This document shows positions 60,798 through 64,000 of a stretch of 64,000 bases of DNA, one piece after another. The translations under genes and the position numbers were made by a program. The DNA comes from Actinomyces gerencseriae DSM 6844 (lineage in GTDB: Bacteria > Actinomycetota > Actinomycetes > Actinomycetales > Actinomycetaceae), in NCBI RefSeq assembly GCF_000429265.1, contig NZ_AUBN01000017.1:1-64000 (forward strand), in the 5' to 3' direction. Under the pieces are notes generated by a model. It saw only the letters and a list, made by a program, of their open reading frames with translations. It did not search any database and had not been told where the DNA came from. Positions within the stretch are counted from its first letter, which is position 1, and every line of letters starts with the position of its first letter.

Positions 60798-61493
60798 TCA
60801 GTCGAGACCGCCGGAGGCGGCCCTGCGCGAGGCCTCGGCCAGCTCGTCGGCGGTCGCCAGGAGCGCGGAGTCCCGGCGGGTGACGCGGTCGGCGAGCTCA
60901 TCGGCGTCGTCGACGATCCACACCGGGTCCGAGCCGGCCGCGAGCGCCCGCAGGAATGCGGCGGCGACCCGGAGGACCGGCGCCAGGGCGACGACGTCAT
61001 CCAGCTCCCCGGCGAGGACCCGGTCCAGGGCGGCGCGCAGATCCTCGGGCGAGGGGACCGGACGCGCCTCGGCCCGCGCGGCCTCGAAGCGGGACAGGGT
61101 GGTGTCGCCGGCACCGCTGAGGTCGACGACGGTGGCGTAGCGCCGGGCGATCAGCGCCGGATCGCGGCGGATCCACTCGCGCACGAGGAACAGGCGCCAC
61201 AGGGCGCCCGGCAGGGTGGTCGCCGGGGAATCGGCCCACAGCTCGGCGACGGCGTCGACCCCGTGGGCGGCGACGGCGGCCACGACGCCGGGGCGGGTGA
61301 TCCACTCGCCCGGGTCGTCGGATGCGCCGTCGTCATAGGAGCCGTGGGAGTCGTCGGGGAGGGACCGGCCGCCGAGGAGGGCCTGGGCGGCCCGGTGGGC
61401 GAGCTCCGAGGAGGAGGCGGTGTCGGCGGCCCCCTCGATGCTCTCGGCGACCTCCGGATCGAGGCGGGCGGGGCGGTGGAACTGGCGGGTCAT
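60798..61493 (-). CDS. Conserved actinobacterial protein, function unknown
   Basis: A 231-residue mostly alpha-helical protein rich in Ala, Asp and Arg (blocks PGALWRLFLVREWIRRDPALIARRY and VVALAPVLRVAAAFLRALAAG). No signal peptide, membrane helix or catalytic motif is seen. I recall similar proteins near ppk in Actinomyces-type genomes without a known role, but this is not a firm family assignment. ATG 61493 starts it. It precedes ppk1 on the same strand with a 126-bp gap. Confidence 0.65.
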   Translation of the reverse strand: MTRQFHRPARLDPEVAESIEGAADTASSSELAHRAAQALLGGRSLPDDSHGSYDDGASDDPGEWITRPGVVAAVAAHGVDAVAELWADSPATTLPGALWRLFLVREWIRRDPALIARRYATVVDLSGAGDTTLSRFEAARAEARPVPSPEDLRAALDRVLAGELDDVVALAPVLRVAAAFLRALAAGSDPVWIVDDADELADRVTRRDSALLATADELAEASRRAASGGLD

Positions 61494-61711
61494 GGTGTCT
61501 CCTCACGCGGGGCGGCTGTCCGTCCGCCTTGCCGAGCGTCGCGGACGCCCCCATTGTCACGCAGGCCGGCGGACGGAGGACGGCGCGCGCCGCCGTCCCG
61601 GATGTGCAACGGCTCCTCCTCGGCCCCGGCATCCTCGGCATCCTCACGTACATCCGCAGTGCCACGTGCCCGGAGGAGCCCCGGCGTCCCCGGCATCCTC
61701 GGCCCGGACTA

Positions 61712-61750
61712 CGACCGATCTCGACGCGGAACCGGACCGATCTCGAGTCT
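61712..61750. repeat. 22-bp iterated repeat, copy D
   Basis: One full unit and most of a second (ACCGATCTCGACGCGGAAC, then ACCGATCTCGAG) in the same orientation as copy C, in the gene-poor stretch upstream of the conserved protein gene. Confidence 0.8.
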
Positions 61751-62401
61751 CGAGACTGAGCCCGACGCCGAGTCCGGCCGGTCTCGGGTTTCGGGGACTC
61801 CGCGGTCATGCGCGCCACCCCTCCTCATCACGCAAGGCCCGGGACAGCGCGGCCGACACCCTGGACGCCTGCGCGCAGCCCCTCTTCACTACGCAAGACC
61901 ACCGGGACGAGGCTCCACCGGCGCGGATCGATCAGGACCAGGACGGGAGCGCCCTCCAGCGCGGCGGCGAACCCACGGGCGACGGGGGAGATGGCCGTCG
62001 CGTCCGCCTTCCCCGACCGCGATGCGCCGAGCACCCGGTCAATCGGAACGGGTGGCACGGAGCATGGGGACGACGCTACCGCGATGCCGATCGGCGGAGG
62101 CGCCGCCGCTTCTTCTCCGCGCAGATGACGCGCTTCTCCGTGCAGATAGTGCGGCACGGCCATTCCCGCGCTCCCCGAGGCTCGCTGGGCTGCGGGCCAG
62201 CCACCGCGTGCGCATCGACCTCCCGCGCACCCCATGCGGGCCGGAGCGCGGATCCTCCATACGTTGAACCGGAGGCTCACGAGGCGCAGGACCACCACGG
62301 ACCGGAGCGCGCCCGCCGTCGGACGTGCCGATCCGCATCACTCCGCATATCCAACGTGAGCCGAGTCACTCGATACCCCGTGTCGCAAGAATCGGCTCCG
62401 C

Positions 62402-62558
62402 GCGGTCGTACCCGGGCCCGCGCGGTCGTACCCGGGCCCGCGCGGTCGTACCCGGGCCCGCGCGGTCGTACCTTAGAAGGCCTTTAAGGTACGACCGCGC
62501 GGAGAAACGTACGACCGCGAGACTCCGGGTACGACCACGAAGTTTGCCGTACGACCGC
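62402..62558. repeat. 20-bp-phased decamer array around a perfect hairpin
   Basis: The decamer GCGGTCGTAC occurs at 62402, 62422, 62442 and 62462. Its reverse complement occurs at 62489, 62509, 62529 (one mismatch) and 62549, each series at exactly 20-bp spacing. The first three intervals are identical 20-mers. In the centre, arms 62458-62475 and 62485-62502 form an 18-bp perfect stem around a nine-base loop that contains the palindrome AAGGCCTT. The array does not look coding. Confidence 0.95.
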
Positions 62559-62740
62559 GCGAGCCCAGACATGGTCGCGCGAGCAGCCGGCATGCCGCCT
62601 ACCGGCGATGAGAGGGCCCCGGTTCCGCTTCCCCGCGGGGCGAGCCCAGCACATCGCGGCCGGGGACGAGGCGCACGGCGCACTCGGAAAGCGAAGTCGG
62701 AGCAGGGCGCGCCGAGGCGGTCCGTTCGAGCGCGGGATCA

Positions 62741-62776
62741 GGTCTCAACGCGGAGCCGAACCGATCTCGATGCGGA
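62741..62776. repeat. 22-bp iterated repeat, copy E (degenerate)
   Basis: A partial unit (GGTCTCAACGCGGAGCCGA) followed by ACCGATCTCGATGCGGA. Same family as copies A to D but more diverged. It lies 96 bp downstream of the TfoX-C-like gene's stop. Confidence 0.65.
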
Positions 62777-62871
62777 GAACGCCCCGCTCGGGCGCAGGGC
62801 CGGGCCAGAACGAGCAGGTTCTGTCGCGACAGGATGACAATGCCCCCGCTCGTCGGGCGCGGCATCAGGGT

Positions 62872-63135
62872 TCAGCCCTTGCCCGCCTCCCGTCCGAGCC
62901 GCTCGCGGGTGACGTCGTCGAGCTCCCGCTTGGAGACGCCACGGATCGCCGCCTCCAGAGCGAGCAGCGAGTGGAGGCACGTGAAGCGCGGATGGACCGC
63001 CCACCAGGCCTCCACGGAGCCAGTACGTCGCAGCGTCTCAGCATCGGTGATGCCCGCCGCGCGCAATGCGGCTTCCAGCTCGGGACCAACGCCCGGGAGA
63101 TCGCGCAGCTCAGTCACATCAGCCCCGTCAGTCAT
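62872..63135 (-). CDS. TfoX C-terminal-domain-like small helix-hairpin-helix protein
   Basis: An 87-residue protein. The sequence LRDLPGVGPELEAALRAAGI is a helix-hairpin-helix-type motif, and ETLRRTGSVEAWWAVHPRF with LHSLLALEAAIRG matches the TfoX C-terminal domain (PF04994-like). Alone, without the N-terminal TfoX domain, such proteins are of unknown function and may bind DNA or protein. ATG 63135 has a strong GGAGGAGG site upstream. It ends in a basic tail. Confidence 0.85.
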   Translation of the reverse strand: MTDGADVTELRDLPGVGPELEAALRAAGITDAETLRRTGSVEAWWAVHPRFTCLHSLLALEAAIRGVSKRELDDVTRERLGREAGKG

Positions 63136-63953
63136 GATCCTCCTCCGTCTCCGCGCGCACCCGAGGTCTCCAGACCGAACGCCGTGACGGCCTCCTCGAG
63201 CCAGATGCACGTCCTCCCCGGATCGCGGAATCGACCGGTCGAACGCGCAGGCGCACCGGCCCCGCCAACGGCGCCACGGCGGACACCCGGCGCTCTCGGC
63301 CGTCGAGGCCACGATACGCCGACGACGATAGGACGCGTCGGGACGGACGCCCACTCCCCGACGAGCGCCCCCGCCCCCGGGTCGCCCGAGCCTTCGCAGG
63401 GCCCGGTCGCCGCCCGCCCCAGCCGGGCTCCGGTCCCCGGGCACCCGAGCATCCGCCCCGAGGCGACCCGATGCCACCCCGATGCCGATCGAGGTCGCGC
63501 CGCAGATCCTCGATCGTCGCCGGCGCGCGCTGGGCGACGGTCCTCGGAACGGCGAGCCGAGCGCCGTAACGCCCCGACCCCGGACCAGAACGCCCCGATC
63601 CCGGGCCAAGGTGCCGATGACACCGGCCGGCGCATCCTCGAGGGCCTGTCGGGCGAGGACGGCTCCCACCGCATCCGCGTGTGCGCCGCATGGAGATATG
63701 TCACCGGTACCGCCACTCCGGCGCGCTTCCGCGTCATGCTCATCATGGGGACTACCATCCGTTGCCGAATCGTGATTTAGCACCGTACGGTTGCGGTGGC
63801 TCGTCGTCATATCGACGCCTTGTCGCATCGCCACGAGTCCCGCTCCGGGTGCGGCACGAGTCTTCACAGTCCAATGACGTCCTCGAGGAACCCCTGACTC
63901 ATGAGTACGGCACACGCCCATCCGACCGACCAGCCGAACGAGGCTCCGTGATC
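63136..63953. other. 0.8-kb stretch without a confident gene
   Basis: Several long frames exist on both strands but none has a family signature, a ribosome site or natural composition. Just before the last gene, a 16-codon frame (63901-63951, MSTAHAHPTDQPNEAP) ends two bases before the next ATG and could be a coupled leader. Confidence 0.5.
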
Positions 63954-64000
63954 ATGACTGCAACGACCGGAGTCTGGAGTCCGACACGCATCGCCTCCAT
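63954..64000 (+). CDS. 5' end of an unknown gene cut by the window
   Basis: ATG 63954 opens a frame reading MTATTGVWSPTRIAS up to the window edge. It directly follows a 16-codon frame whose TGA lies two bases upstream. Too short to identify. Confidence 0.4.
   Translation, partial: MTATTGVWSPTRIAS

Larger units (their letters stand above)
61494..62871. other. 1.4-kb gene-poor stretch with repeats
   Basis: No frame here looks like a real protein: base composition and codon pattern fit none of the open frames. It holds copies D and E of the 22-bp repeat and the 20-bp-phased decamer array described separately. The rest shows nothing I recognise. Confidence 0.6.

Noticed and set aside
62401-62560. 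CRISPR array
   Set aside because: The 20-bp periodicity consists of contiguous or inverted copies with no unique spacers of normal length, and there are no cas genes.
62608-63780. 390-codon plus-strand frame over the TfoX-C-like gene
   Set aside because: It is antisense to a well-supported gene with a strong ribosome site and has an Arg/Ser/Pro-rich composition without motifs.
1-64000. tRNA, rRNA, riboswitch or insertion sequence
   Set aside because: I saw no cloverleaf, rRNA stretch, known riboswitch core or transposase motif. A covariance-model search would be needed to exclude small RNAs.

Overview
The window is a high-GC actinobacterial chromosome segment. The flanking housekeeping genes (dtd, a DUF2516 membrane protein, a ygfZ-like gene, a nitrobindin-like gene, an orphan OmpR-type regulator, and mutT1 next to ppk1) suggest an Actinomyces-like genus in the order Actinomycetales. 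That assignment is inferred from gene content, not proven. Almost half of the housekeeping intergenic space carries short iterated repeats.

Region 1 (1-2.3 kb): the 5' part of an ABC-transporter ATPase, GC-rich tandem repeats, and an NADPH:quinone oxidoreductase.

Region 2 (2.4-21.8 kb, all minus strand): one very compact operon-like run of about 19 genes, mostly joined by ATGA/GTGA overlaps. Transcription order is ketoreductase, two hotdog dehydratases, ACP, KS, KS-like partner, KS, truncated KS-like protein, hydrolase, tandem-hotdog thioesterase-like protein, DsbA/FrnE-like protein, MFS exporter, SRPBCC protein, a C-A-PCP NRPS module, a KS-ACP-TE protein, a divergent FolD paralogue, a small membrane protein, a discrete malonyl transferase and an HXXEE membrane protein. 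I read this as a hybrid pathway. Discrete type II enzymes build an unsaturated (polyene-like) acyl chain. The NRPS condenses it with one amino acid. The KS-ACP-TE protein, fed by the trans-acting AT, adds one ketide and releases the product. The C-A-PCP plus KS-ACP-TE pair is the architecture known from N-acyl tetramic acids (reutericyclin/mutanocyclin type), so an N-polyenoyl tetramate is the working guess.

Region 3 (21.9-24.4 kb): a LysR regulator divergent from a PLP threonine/serine dehydratase. The dehydratase reading frame has lost its natural end and runs on into the antisense of the next cluster, which marks a junction.

Region 4 (24.1-49.7 kb): a siderophore-type cluster. It contains an ArCP-Cy-A-PCP-Cy-PCP synthetase (HMWP2/Irp2 layout), a Cy-A(MT)-PCP-TE synthetase (PchF layout), an aryl-AMP ligase, an Irp3/PchG-type thiazolinyl imide reductase, a saccharopine-dehydrogenase-like reductase, a degenerate reductase/methyltransferase fusion, a second C-methyltransferase, an O-methyltransferase, a type II thioesterase, a heterodimeric YbtPQ/IrtAB-like ABC transporter and an Sfp-type phosphopantetheinyl transferase. 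Three Cy domains and two cysteine-type A domains predict an aryl-tris-thiazoline metallophore. Two DtxR/IdeR-type iron boxes lie over the -10 elements of the synthetase and transporter promoters. No salicylate synthase is present.

Region 5 (49.8-64 kb): core genes, separated by a family of 22-bp iterated repeats, a 25-bp perfect inverted repeat, and a striking array of 20-bp-phased decamers around a perfect hairpin (62.4-62.56 kb). A TfoX-C-like small protein and the first codons of a plus-strand gene close the window.
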